From the NCBI GenBank assembly GCA_035566895.1, contig DATMQA010000064.1, positions 1 through 57,632 of the forward strand: a DNA stretch of 57,632 nucleotides. Direction: 5' to 3'. This document shows positions 42,588-50,995 of this stretch, piece after piece. The stretch is from DATMQA01 sp035566895 (GTDB taxonomy: Bacteria > Verrucomicrobiota > Verrucomicrobiia > Limisphaerales > UBA8199). A program made the translations under genes and the position numbers. The stretch's first letter is position 1. Each line of letters opens with the position of its first letter. The notes beneath the pieces are model-generated. The model ran no database searches. It had not been told where the DNA came from and worked only from the letters and a program-made list of their open reading frames with translations.

Positions 42588-43313
42588 ATGTCGCAAACAA
42601 ACCGCCGCACCTGGCAATCATTTGAAGACCTGCGCAAGGACGCCGACCAGGGCGAGCCCGCGGCGCAATGTTATTTGGGCATTTGCTACCAGACCGGCCA
42701 GGGTGTCCAGCAGGACCACGCGGAAGCGGTCAAATGGTTTCGCCGCGCCGCCGAACAAAATGACGAAGCCGCCCAATGCTACCTGGGATTCTGCTTTCAA
42801 AACGGGCTGGGCGTGCCGCAGGAGTTCGGCCAGGCCGCCAAGTGGTTCCGGGAAGCCGCCGAGCAAGGTGACCCGGCGGCCCAATTCAATCTGGGGGTCC
42901 TCTATGAAACCGGGCAAGGCGTGCCTCAGAATTATGCCGAGGCAGTCAAATGGTATCACGCCGCGGCGGAGCAGGGCGAACCCCAGGCCCAATTCAATTT
43001 GGGCGTGTTTTATGAAACCGGACAGGTGGTGCCGCAAAACTACGAGGAGGCGGTCAAATGGTACCGGCTGGCCGCGGAGCAGGAATGCGCTCCCGCCCAG
43101 TGCAACCTGGGTTTGTGCTATGAAACCGGGCGCGGCGTCCCGCAAAATATCCGGGAAGCCGTGAAGTGGTTTTGCCGCGCGGCGCGAGCGGGAGATAAAA
43201 CCGCCCAGCACAATCTCGGGGTTTATTACGCGACCTTGGAAGCGGCCGAGCAGGCGACTGCCGAAAGCGAAGCGGCGGAAGAAACCGCCGGTGACGCCGC
43301 AGCCAGTCCTTGA
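42588..43313 (+). CDS. Sel1-repeat protein
   Basis: 241 residues from ATG 42588 (a TTG at 42570 would add six). At least six Sel1-like repeats of 36 residues, for example AQCYLGICYQTGQGVQQDHA, AQFNLGVLYETGQGVPQNYA and AQFNLGVFYETGQVVPQNYE, each followed by EAVKW-x-x-AAEQ. Ends in a short acidic tail. No signal peptide, so probably cytosolic. Sel1 proteins act as scaffolds in protein complexes or signalling. 42309-42587 upstream shows no gene. Confidence 0.9.
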   Translation: MSQTNRRTWQSFEDLRKDADQGEPAAQCYLGICYQTGQGVQQDHAEAVKWFRRAAEQNDEAAQCYLGFCFQNGLGVPQEFGQAAKWFREAAEQGDPAAQFNLGVLYETGQGVPQNYAEAVKWYHAAAEQGEPQAQFNLGVFYETGQVVPQNYEEAVKWYRLAAEQECAPAQCNLGLCYETGRGVPQNIREAVKWFCRAARAGDKTAQHNLGVYYATLEAAEQATAESEAAEETAGDAAASP

Positions 43314-43359
43314 GGTCCACGCATCAACTCGTGGTGGGGGGGAACGAACCGTCTGGTGC

Positions 43360-44067
43360 TCAGTTGCTTTCCTTTTTAGGAGTGCCCCGCCGATTCCGGG
43401 TTTTTCGCATGCCCTGCGGTCGTTCGCGCTCAAGCAAGTAGGTCGCGTGCGGCAAGCGGGTGCGGGCGATGTCTTCGGGGGTTGTATTTTTGGCATCCAC
43501 TCCCGGCGCAAGGTCCAGGCCGGTTTTGCGGAAGAGGTGTTGCACAAACGCGGAACAATACAATGAACGCTCGCGCGCCAGCAGATTGGTTTGCCCTCGC
43601 AGGAGAGGACGGCGCAGCGCGAGCAGAGTCCCGGCCAATTCCCGCAGTGAATAACGTGCGCGACTGGCAACCAGCTCCAGTCCCTCCTGAAGGAGTTCGG
43701 CGATTTGGACTTCGGCCAGCCCGAAATCCAGCACGGCCAGGTTGGTGTAGAGTGTTTCGTCGAAATACTTCGAGATCCGGTTCTCCTGCACGCCGAACTG
43801 GAGGTGTTTGCGGTGGATTTGCAGATCCGATTCCAGGACCCAGTGGTGACCGTCGGCGCGCCGGCCCTCAAACAAAAACGCGTGGGACCAGGCACTCCAT
43901 TTTTCATCCTCGTCCAGGTGGCGTTCCGCCCGGCAGATCGCTTTGTCAATCAGCGTGAGACCGCCGGACAGGCCGATGCGCCCGGGCCCGGCGTAGCGCT
44001 CGAGAAACTCGCGATTGGACAAACCGGCCACCACCACGGTCGGGTTTGGCGCAGCATTGGGGTGCAT
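43360..44067 (-). CDS. Permuted NlpC/P60-like cysteine hydrolase
   Basis: 235 residues. His62 in WSHAFLFEG precedes Cys171 in LYCSAFVQHLF, the order of the permuted NlpC/P60 (YiiX/YaeF) group of papain-like enzymes. Other conserved-looking stretches: AGPGRIGLSGGLTLIDKAI at the start and TGLDLAPGVDAKNTTPEDIA after the Cys. No signal peptide is visible. Members act on lipids or peptidoglycan; the substrate is unknown. It is divergently placed to the nucleotide-sugar dehydrogenase. Confidence 0.65.
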   Translation of the reverse strand: MHPNAAPNPTVVVAGLSNREFLERYAGPGRIGLSGGLTLIDKAICRAERHLDEDEKWSAWSHAFLFEGRRADGHHWVLESDLQIHRKHLQFGVQENRISKYFDETLYTNLAVLDFGLAEVQIAELLQEGLELVASRARYSLRELAGTLLALRRPLLRGQTNLLARERSLYCSAFVQHLFRKTGLDLAPGVDAKNTTPEDIARTRLPHATYLLERERPQGMRKTRNRRGTPKKESN

Positions 44068-44169
44068 GGCAGCGAATCGGTCACCACCCTAACCTCCCGC
44101 GAATGGCAGGCAAGCCTTTCCTGCCGCTTGACCCCAAGTGGGCTGCTCACCTACCTTCCGGGCCTGTTT

Positions 44170-45423
44170 ATGAAAGCCATCGAGTCTGTTTCGGTATGCG
44201 GCCTGGGCAAGCTAGGCGCTTGCATGGCGGCGACCTTTGCCCAACGAGGGTTTAAAGTCATCGGCGTCGATATCGACCCCGAGAAAGTCGCTCGCATCAA
44301 TTCCGGCCTGCCTCCCGTGGAAGAACCGTTGCTCGCCGAAACCGTTGCCGCCGGCCATGCTCGTCTCCGCGCCACCACCGACCACCGTGAAACCGTCGGC
44401 ACCGACGCTACTTTTTTCATCCCGCCATCGCCCAGCCTTCCGGATGGCAGTTTCTCGAACGAATTCCTGCTGCGGGCGATGCAACCAGTCGCCCAGGCCG
44501 TTCGCGAAGCCGGCAAGCGCGAGCACCTTTTTGTGTGCAGCTCGACCACCACCCCCGGAGCCGGCGACCGGGTGCTCATCCCGATGCTCGAAAAGGAGAC
44601 CGGCGGAGTTTGCGGCCGTGATTTTGGGTACTGTTATAATCCGGAATTTATCGCCCTGGGCAATGTGATCAAAGGCTTGCTCGAGCCCGACCTGGTTCTC
44701 ATCGGTGAATCCGACCCGGCCAGTGGCGCCGCGCTGGAAGCCCTCTATCGCAAATACAATTCCAATCAACCGCGGATTGCCCGCATGTCGGTCGTCAGTG
44801 GTGAGTTGACCAAGATTTCGGTGAACAGCTTCATCACCATGAAAATCAGTTTCACCAATCAACTGCGGACCATCGCCGAGCGCCTGCCCCAAGCAGATAT
44901 CCATGCCGTGCTCGAGGCCATCGGCAGCGACAGCCGCATCAATCAAAAGTACCTCCGCGCCGGCCTGAGCTTCGGCGGCCCATGCTTTCCGCGCGACAAT
45001 CGCCTGCTGGCTTATACCGCCCGCCAGGTGGGCGTCTCAGCCCCGCTCGCCGAAGCGACCGACGCCGTCAATGAATTTACCAAAAAAGACCTCCTGGAAC
45101 AGCTCCAGCGCAAAGTTGCCAAAACCGACACGATCGCCATCCTCGGCGTCGCCTATAAGCCGGATACCTATATCACCGAGGAATCAGCCGGCCTGTTTCT
45201 CGCGCAGAATCTCAAGCGCCAGGGCTACCGTGTGCTGGTGCATGATTTCGCCGCCAGGCCGGCCAACAGCCCCAGCCTGCACGAATTTGAATTGCTCGAG
45301 GACGTGTCGAATCTGGCCGGCCGAAATGACATCAACGTCGCAGTCATCTGCTGCCCCTGGCCGCAGTACCGGTCGGTTAAGTTCAGTCCGAAGACGACAG
45401 TGATTACGCCGTGGAAAGTTTAG
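44170..45423 (+). CDS. UDP-glucose/GDP-mannose dehydrogenase family protein
   Basis: 417 residues from ATG 44170 (the frame is open from 43705 but the Rossmann fold begins here). Oxidises a nucleotide sugar to the uronic acid for envelope glycans. VCGLGKLGACMAATFAQRGF is the NAD site; then VEEPLLAE, CSSTTTPGAGDR, YNPEFIALGNVIKGLLEPDLVLIG, the catalytic Cys272 in GGPCFPRDN and a C-terminal Rossmann domain (LGVAYKPDTYITEESAG). Which sugar is used cannot be told. Transcribed towards the polysaccharide genes to its right. Confidence 0.9.
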   Translation: MKAIESVSVCGLGKLGACMAATFAQRGFKVIGVDIDPEKVARINSGLPPVEEPLLAETVAAGHARLRATTDHRETVGTDATFFIPPSPSLPDGSFSNEFLLRAMQPVAQAVREAGKREHLFVCSSTTTPGAGDRVLIPMLEKETGGVCGRDFGYCYNPEFIALGNVIKGLLEPDLVLIGESDPASGAALEALYRKYNSNQPRIARMSVVSGELTKISVNSFITMKISFTNQLRTIAERLPQADIHAVLEAIGSDSRINQKYLRAGLSFGGPCFPRDNRLLAYTARQVGVSAPLAEATDAVNEFTKKDLLEQLQRKVAKTDTIAILGVAYKPDTYITEESAGLFLAQNLKRQGYRVLVHDFAARPANSPSLHEFELLEDVSNLAGRNDINVAVICCPWPQYRSVKFSPKTTVITPWKV

Positions 45424-45436
45424 CGTGCGCGTTGGC

Positions 45437-45535
45437 AGGTTACAAAAGTTACTTTGTTACAAAGTTACATGAGGGCCGTTTTGCCCTTGTAACTATGGAA
45501 CCATTCAACCATGTAACAAGGTCACCTTGTAACCG
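45437..45535. repeat. GTTACATGGTTACA repeat cluster
   Basis: GGTTACAAAAGTTACTTTGT and TACAAAGTTACATGA face the inverse TAACCATGTAACAAGG-like run (about 45506-45535). Sits between two convergent stop codons. Same family as 40830-40930. Confidence 0.75.
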
Positions 45536-45546
45536 ACATCGCCCCG

Positions 45547-46407
45547 TCACAGCTTATCCAAGCCAATATTCGACGAGAACTCGGTCTTTTCCCGCATTTG
45601 CCTCCTGAGCCGCCAGGCGCCGGGCGTCAGATCGCACTTGCCCAGCAGCAGCAGTTTCTCGGCCTGCCTTTTTGCCCGCGCGTAATAGCCGAGCAGTTTG
45701 CCCACCCACCCGCCCGGGACCCCATACTCCTTCCTGATGAGGGCCGATTCCCTGGCCATGTTAGCGACAATCCGTTTGTCGGCCGATTGCCCGTGCTGAT
45801 GATACCGGTAGCGCACGATGTATTCGGGAATGTGACCGACGCGGCATTTGGCCTTCGTCATCCGCATCAGGAACTCATAGTCACACGAGTTCTTAAAATC
45901 TTTGTGCCGCAACAACCCGAGCCGGTCGTAAGTTGCCTTTTTCACGAAGAGCGCCTGGTGCATCGCCATGCCAAAACCGAACCGGACGATCTGCGCGTCC
46001 CAGCAGGCCTCCTCCCGCCGGAAAATCTCCTTGCCTGAACCATCAACAAAAATGAAGTCCCCGAACAACGCGTCCCACTCCGGATGGGCCCGGAAGGCGG
46101 CGCCGACCTTGGTCAGGATGCCGGGGCAGTAACAATCATCCGCATTGAGAATCCCCACGGCTTCGCCGCCGGCCATCTGAATCCCTTTGTTCATCGCATG
46201 GTAGTGGCCTTCGTCCTTCTCAGAAATCCAGCGCAGCTTGGGGTTGTCTTTGAGAATCTCGATCGTGCCATCGCTCGAACCTCCATCGACTACGATATGC
46301 TCGACCTGTGGATAATCCTGATGCGCGACGCTTTCCAGTGTCTCGCGGATCGTGTGCTTGCTGTTGAACGAGGGAGTAACGATCGACAGCTTCAACGGCT
46401 CAGGCAT
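45547..46407 (-). CDS. Family 2 glycosyltransferase
   Basis: 286 residues. GT-A fold: LSIVTPSFNSKHTIRETLES at the start, VVDGGSSDGTIEIL, and the metal-binding DxD equivalent NADD (88-91), followed by DWDALFGDFIF-like VDGSGKEIF and a typical acceptor region (HQALFVKKATYDRLG, NSCDYEFLMRMTKA). Adds a sugar to a lipid or glycan acceptor in envelope polysaccharide synthesis. Ends in a basic region without a membrane helix, so peripheral or cytosolic. Convergent to the dehydrogenase gene. Confidence 0.9.
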   Translation of the reverse strand: MPEPLKLSIVTPSFNSKHTIRETLESVAHQDYPQVEHIVVDGGSSDGTIEILKDNPKLRWISEKDEGHYHAMNKGIQMAGGEAVGILNADDCYCPGILTKVGAAFRAHPEWDALFGDFIFVDGSGKEIFRREEACWDAQIVRFGFGMAMHQALFVKKATYDRLGLLRHKDFKNSCDYEFLMRMTKAKCRVGHIPEYIVRYRYHQHGQSADKRIVANMARESALIRKEYGVPGGWVGKLLGYYARAKRQAEKLLLLGKCDLTPGAWRLRRQMREKTEFSSNIGLDKL

Positions 46408-46551
46408 ATTCCAGCCTAAAATAGCGGTCCGGGATTCAGCTTGGCAATTTGGAATTTAAAAGACTTTCCTTCTGTCCTCGCACCCGTAGCTTGGAAGGGC
46501 CGCGCCGGGCGCTGTTGGCCACTCGTTCGGCCAGCGCGTTGCCGCTTTGCC

Positions 46552-47892
46552 TTGACAACCGAACAGCCAGAAATCAGCCAAGCCGTCACGGCGATTTTTC
46601 GCGCGTGGCAGCAGGCCGGAATTGATTTTCTGGTCCTCCGCAATTACGACCGTCTCCCGCACTTCACCACCAACGACATCGATGTGTTGCTCAACCGGGA
46701 ACAGCGGCGCAAAGCCGAGGCGGTCCTTCTGGACGCCGCCCGCCACGCGGGGTTCCGTCTGCACAACCGCGCCGAATTTGCGACGCTCGCTCTCTATTTG
46801 TCGCACCCTGTTCTCCAGGTCCAGGTCCACTTTGACCTGTTCACCGACTTGAAATGGCGCGCCTTCGATTTTCTGGACCGTCGAGACTTTCTCAACCGGA
46901 AAATTAACCGCGGCCTGTTTGCCGTTCCTCATCCCACGGACGAGGCGGCCACCAATTTGCTCGCCTATTTAATTTATTCGGGCAACGTGAAGGAGAAGTA
47001 TAAACCCTCCATCGCGGGCGGGTTTCAAACCGAGCCGGAGATGGCAAGGGCGTTGCTGACGCGCACTTACGGCCCGGACCTCGCGGCATTCGTGGTGGAC
47101 GCCGGCGCGCGGGAGGATTGGCTCCGGCTGGAATCGAGCGCCGGCGCGTTGCGCCGCGCGTTGGTCTTTCGGCAGACGACGCGCCGCTTTTGGCCAACGC
47201 TCAGCTCACTGGTGGCCAACGGTGGGCGCGTCGCCTGGCGTTTTATCCAACCGCCCGGACTCTCGGTGGTTCTATGCGGCGTGGATGGCTGCGGCAAGTC
47301 CACTGCCGCCAGCGCTCTCTTCGACCGCCTCAGCGGCACATTCAGCAGCCAAAAGGGCCGGCATTACCATTGGAAGCCACCCCTGTTTTCCACCCGGCGC
47401 CGCGCCACGCGCGGTCCGGTCGTCCAACCGCATGCTGCCGCTGTACGAGGCCGTGCTGCGTCCCTTGTGTTTTTTGCCGTTCATTGGTTCGAGTTTTGCC
47501 TCGGCTCACTCCTGCGCATCCGGCCCATCACTTTTCGGGGCGGACTCGTGGTGATCGACCGGTTTTATTACGATTTTTTTGTGGACCAACGCCGCTACCG
47601 TTTGAATGTGCCGCAAGGGCTGGTGCGAGCCGCTTACCGACTGCTCCCCAAACCGGACCTGGTCTTTTTGTTGGATGCCCCCCCCGAGGTGTTACGCCGC
47701 CGCAAACAGGAAGTCACACCCGAAGAAACCACGCGACAACGGGAAGCCTACTTGCACCTCGTCAAGGGATTGCCGAATGGCAGAATCATTGATGCCTCGC
47801 AACCTGCGGCAAAAGTCGCTGCTGCCCTTCAAATAGACGTGCTCGATTTCTTGGTTGCCAGGCTGGAGGCGAGAGAACGTAAAAACGAATGA
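46552..47892 (+). CDS. Thymidylate-kinase-like protein with N-terminal nucleotidyltransferase-like domain
   Basis: 446 residues from the TTG at 46552; the frame extends to a TTG at 46441 but those 37 codons look non-conserved. N-terminal part (about 1-210) has LVLRNYDRLP, TNDIDVLL and VQVHFDLFTDLKW, like nucleotidyltransferase-fold proteins of polysaccharide clusters. The C-terminal part is P-loop kinase: GVDGCGKST (243-251), a VIDRFYYDFF segment (about 334) and LVFLLDAPPEVLRRRKQE with an LID-like region. True dTMP activity is not certain; the fusion fits a role in glycan or lipid-linked phosphate chemistry. Confidence 0.75.
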   Translation: MTTEQPEISQAVTAIFRAWQQAGIDFLVLRNYDRLPHFTTNDIDVLLNREQRRKAEAVLLDAARHAGFRLHNRAEFATLALYLSHPVLQVQVHFDLFTDLKWRAFDFLDRRDFLNRKINRGLFAVPHPTDEAATNLLAYLIYSGNVKEKYKPSIAGGFQTEPEMARALLTRTYGPDLAAFVVDAGAREDWLRLESSAGALRRALVFRQTTRRFWPTLSSLVANGGRVAWRFIQPPGLSVVLCGVDGCGKSTAASALFDRLSGTFSSQKGRHYHWKPPLFSTRRRATRGPVVQPHAAAVRGRAASLVFFAVHWFEFCLGSLLRIRPITFRGGLVVIDRFYYDFFVDQRRYRLNVPQGLVRAAYRLLPKPDLVFLLDAPPEVLRRRKQEVTPEETTRQREAYLHLVKGLPNGRIIDASQPAAKVAAALQIDVLDFLVARLEARERKNE

Positions 47893-47918
47893 TCGAGCGT
47901 AAGGGTTGAATGAGTTGA

Positions 47919-49046
47919 ATGGCAGAGCAAGAGACATTCTGGGAAGGATTGTTCGCTGGGGAGCCGCTGGCAGGCGCGCCCTGCACAGTGCCGATGCGGT
48001 TGGTGCGCAAAGCGGGGCGGCCCTGGCTGCTGCTGCCGGTTGATGGCCGCCTGGCCGCGAGCGTGCTCGAGCTTTACCCGGCCCAGACTCTGCGCGCGCG
48101 CCTGGGACGCACCATTCTCAAGATACTATTGCGCGCGCGATTGCCGGTGGGAACCGAGGCCGTCCCTGTCGCCGTTCCGCCTGCTGCCGGCTTCGTGCGG
48201 TTTCTGGCCAGCCTGGAGCGGCCTGCAATGAGGGAATTGCCCCCCTTCGGCGTTCTGGCCGGGAACCCGGCAACGCCAGGCCGGCGGTTCATCCTGGTCG
48301 TCTTCGATCATCGCGGGGAGCCTGCCGCGGTAGTGAAGGCAGGCCTGAGTGAGCGGGCTCGCGAGCTCATCCGCCGGGAACAGGCATTCCTTGCGGATGT
48401 CCCCAAGTCAGTTACTGGCATTCCAGCTATTCGCGGTTCCTATGAGAGAGTTGGGTTGCTCGCCTTTGCCCTGGATTTCTACACCGGCTCTTGCCCCGGC
48501 GCTCAGGACGAAGACCGGCTCTCGCGTCTGCTAAGTTCGTGGGTGAACAAAGACAAAGAACTCCTCATTTCTCAAACACGCGTTTGGCACGAGTTGAATG
48601 GCAGTTGTGGCCAGCATCCGATTTTCCCTGCCCTGTTAAAAAAGCTGGAAGGACGAGCCCTTCACCCCGCCATTACCCATGGTGATTTGGCGCCTTGGAA
48701 CATTAAAGTGCAGGCGGACGGTTCCTGGATGGTCCTGGATTGGGAACGGGGAGAACGGGAAGGGATTCCGGCCTGGGATTGGTTTCATTACTCGCTCCAG
48801 CCCGCCATACTCGTGGAGCACAGTTCCGTGGACTCCCTTATTCAACTTTCCGAAAGGTTCCTGGGTACACCGCGTTTCGCCGCCTATGCAAAACGGGCGG
48901 GTATCACCGGACTCGAACGGACGCTGTGCTTGGCCTACTTGCTCCATCACACCGAAGTCGTGCGGCCTTCAGAAGGTTTGGTCGGGGCGCGTGACTTGCT
49001 GACCGCACTGGTCACCCGCTGGCAAACTCGTAGCGCAGATTTTTAA
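47919..49046 (+). CDS. APH-like small-molecule phosphotransferase
   Basis: 375 residues, starts MAEQETFWEGLF. The kinase-like C-terminal half has the aminoglycoside-phosphotransferase signature: ITHGDLAPWNIKV (His254, Asp256) and MVLDWERGEREGIPAWDWFHY. The N-terminal half is not recognisable (SVLELYPAQTLRARL...). Start is 27 bp after the kinase fusion gene; likely one operon. Phosphorylates a small molecule, possibly a sugar or lipid head group. The last residues RSADF and the TAA stop lie in a dispersed repeat. Confidence 0.75.
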   Translation: MAEQETFWEGLFAGEPLAGAPCTVPMRLVRKAGRPWLLLPVDGRLAASVLELYPAQTLRARLGRTILKILLRARLPVGTEAVPVAVPPAAGFVRFLASLERPAMRELPPFGVLAGNPATPGRRFILVVFDHRGEPAAVVKAGLSERARELIRREQAFLADVPKSVTGIPAIRGSYERVGLLAFALDFYTGSCPGAQDEDRLSRLLSSWVNKDKELLISQTRVWHELNGSCGQHPIFPALLKKLEGRALHPAITHGDLAPWNIKVQADGSWMVLDWERGEREGIPAWDWFHYSLQPAILVEHSSVDSLIQLSERFLGTPRFAAYAKRAGITGLERTLCLAYLLHHTEVVRPSEGLVGARDLLTALVTRWQTRSADF

Positions 49047-49061
49047 TCTGCTGTATCGCAG
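49031..49061. repeat. 31-bp CTGCGATACAGCAGATTAAA repeat, copy 2 (inverse)
   Basis: Identical over 31 bp to 35500-35530 in inverse orientation. It overlaps the end of the APH-like gene and carries its TAA stop (49044-49046). Confidence 0.95.
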
Positions 49062-49154
49062 GGTTTTCAACCTGCTTGCGGCACAAAGCCGTGTGCGCGC
49101 TCGAATTCAGCGATTTGCTCCCATCCCATTCCAGCCGCTGGCACCTGCAGTGCC

Positions 49155-49200
49155 TTCCTTTGTAACTGTGTAACCATTTTAACTCTTGTAACCAACTTTA
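49155..49200. repeat. GTTACA repeat cluster
   Basis: TTTGTAACTGTGTAACCATT then TTAACTCTTGTAACC: same family as 40830-40930 and 45437-45535. It contains the stop and last codons of the polysaccharide deacetylase (about 49179-49193). Confidence 0.7.
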
Positions 49201-49946
49201 CGGCCGAGGCGGTGGATAACCTTGCGGACCACCTCCGCGCCGGAAAGTGGGATAATGCGCCGCAAGGCAAACCGGTCCGCTCCTGCATCATTCACCCCAA
49301 ACTGCACCGAGCAGGCACTGCTGTAGCCCGCTTCCGCCACCAGGTCCCGCACCGCGGGGGTCCACCCGCCAAAAGGATAGCAAAAATGCCGTACCGGAAC
49401 GCCGAACTGGTCCTCTAAAGCCTTCTTGCTGCCCGAGATTTCCTCGCGTGCCTCAGCCTGGCTCAACTTTTTCAGGTTCCGGTGAGTCGCCGAGTGCGAC
49501 CCGATTTCGTGGCCGGCGCCGAGCCATTCCTTGATCTGCGCCGCATCCATGAGCGGTTCCGGAACGTCCTGCTTCTCGATATCCCATTCATTGCGCTTGC
49601 CAATGAAGCTCGTAACGAGGAATTGGATCGCGCATACCTTGTGCCGCGCCAAGACCTCCAACCCCGAATCCAGGACGCTTCGGAAGCCGTCATCGAAGGT
49701 AATCGCGACCTGCTTCGCATCGTCCAAATTCGTTATCAATTGGCTCAAACTCACGGGTCGAAGCCCGGCATCGCCGAGCATTCGGAAGTGCTGGTCGAAC
49801 GTTTCAGCACCGGCATACAGAAACGGATCGCGCGTCTTTGGCGGAGGTTCTCCTATCTTGTGGTAAGTGAGAATGGGCGCGCCGCGCTCGAGCACTTTCC
49901 GCTGCGCGCGTCCCAGGAATACCAGTGGCCAAAACCAGCCTAACAT
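49179..49946 (-). CDS. Polysaccharide deacetylase (NodB/CE4)
   Basis: 255 residues from ATG 49946 (a GTG at 49952 adds two). Short hydrophobic N-terminus (MLGWFWPLVFLG) may be a membrane anchor or uncleaved signal. CE4 motifs: TFDDG (83-87, catalytic Asp85 and metal Asp86), HEIGSHSATH with His151 and His155, and CYPFGGWTP. Removes N-acetyl groups from a glycan such as peptidoglycan or an exopolysaccharide. The C-terminus GYKS and the stop are encoded by a GTTACA-type repeat. Confidence 0.9.
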   Translation of the reverse strand: MLGWFWPLVFLGRAQRKVLERGAPILTYHKIGEPPPKTRDPFLYAGAETFDQHFRMLGDAGLRPVSLSQLITNLDDAKQVAITFDDGFRSVLDSGLEVLARHKVCAIQFLVTSFIGKRNEWDIEKQDVPEPLMDAAQIKEWLGAGHEIGSHSATHRNLKKLSQAEAREEISGSKKALEDQFGVPVRHFCYPFGGWTPAVRDLVAEAGYSSACSVQFGVNDAGADRFALRRIIPLSGAEVVRKVIHRLGRKVGYKS

Positions 49947-49952
49947 CCCCAC

Positions 49953-50075
49953 GATTTTGGCAGAATGTTTTTAGAAGGGCAGTAATGATTTTGGCAGAAC
50001 GATTATGGCAGAATGATGAGAACAAAACAGACCCGTGCCACGTTTCTAATCATTCCGCTTCAATCATTCTGCCAG
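49953..50075. repeat. ATTTTGGCAGAATGATT repeat cluster
   Basis: Units of TTTTGGCAGAATG at 49955-49967, ATGATTTTGGCAGAACGATT at 49985-50004, ATGGCAGAATGAT at about 50005-50017 and the inverse ATCATTCTGCCAGCA at 50063-50075. The inverse unit encodes the last residues and the stop of miaA. Confidence 0.85.
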
Positions 50076-50984
50076 CACCATTCTGATCCTCTCCGCGATT
50101 TGCACCGCCGGTTGCCCCGGCTCAATCTCAACCCACCTTAAAGGCAGTTGCCGCCGAAACCAGGTCATCTGCCGCTTGGCGAATTGCCGGGTGCGAATTT
50201 TGACCAGCTCAATCGTTTCGGGCAAAGTTCTCTTGCCCTTCAGGAATTCCACCACCTGCCGATAGCCCAGGGCCTGGAGCGCGGTCTTGTTTTGCGCCAG
50301 CCCGCTCTTGAGCAACCCTTCGGTCTCGGCCACCAGGCCGCGGCGGAACATCTCGTCCACTCGGGCACCGATCCGTTCGCGCAAATCGGCCGCGATGCGC
50401 TTCAGCCCGAAATAGGAATGCGTGTCATCCGTCATGCGCATTGTGCTGCCCCAGGAAGCGCGTTGCTGCGAGAAAGGTTTGCCCGTCAGGCGGATGACTT
50501 CCACCGCGCGGATGACCCGCCGCCGATTGTGGCGATCGATGCGCTCGTAGGTGACGGGATCACGTTCGGCCAGTTCACGCAGCAAATCGGGCAGTGGAAT
50601 ACCTTCGAGTTTCGCGCGCAACACGGGATCACCGGGCGGCGCTTCACCCAATCCATCAAGGAAAGCCTTGAAATATAGCCCGGTTCCACCGCAAAGCAGC
50701 GGGACTCGACCTCGTGCTTGAATTTGCTCAACAACTTCCCGCGCCAGACGCACGAACTGGGCCGCATCGAATGGCTCAGTCATGTCGAGCACGTCGATCA
50801 GATGATGCGGCACCCGCACGCGCTCGGCCACTGAAGGTTTTGCCGTGCCAATGTCCAGCCCGCGATACACCTGCATGGAATCGACCGAGACGATTTCGCC
50901 GCCGATTCTTTCGGCCAGCAAGAGGGCGACTTCGGATTTGCCCACCGCCGTTGGCCCGGCCAAGAGGAGGGGAGATTTTGCCAC
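50064..50984 (-). CDS. miaA: tRNA dimethylallyltransferase
   Basis: 306 residues from the GTG at 50984, the usual length. Adds the dimethylallyl group to A37 of tRNAs reading U-starting codons. P-loop AGPTAVGKS (9-17), VDSMQVYRGLDIGTAKP, PHHLIDVLD, CGGTGLYFKAFLDGL, DRHNRRRVIRAVEV and the tRNA-binding KIRTRQFAKRQMTWFRRQ. The C-terminal residues VLAE and the stop are made by a TGGCAGAATGA-type repeat. Only 11 bp separate it from lgt, so the two are probably one transcript. Confidence 0.95.
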   Translation of the reverse strand: MAKSPLLLAGPTAVGKSEVALLLAERIGGEIVSVDSMQVYRGLDIGTAKPSVAERVRVPHHLIDVLDMTEPFDAAQFVRLAREVVEQIQARGRVPLLCGGTGLYFKAFLDGLGEAPPGDPVLRAKLEGIPLPDLLRELAERDPVTYERIDRHNRRRVIRAVEVIRLTGKPFSQQRASWGSTMRMTDDTHSYFGLKRIAADLRERIGARVDEMFRRGLVAETEGLLKSGLAQNKTALQALGYRQVVEFLKGKRTLPETIELVKIRTRQFAKRQMTWFRRQLPLRWVEIEPGQPAVQIAERIRMVLAE

Positions 50985-50995
50985 ACTTAGCGCGT

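Noticed and set aside
42618..43949. Minus-strand frame of 443 codons over the Sel1 and NlpC-like genes
   Set aside because: Shadow of the Sel1 repeats on the other strand; its periodic look comes from those repeats.
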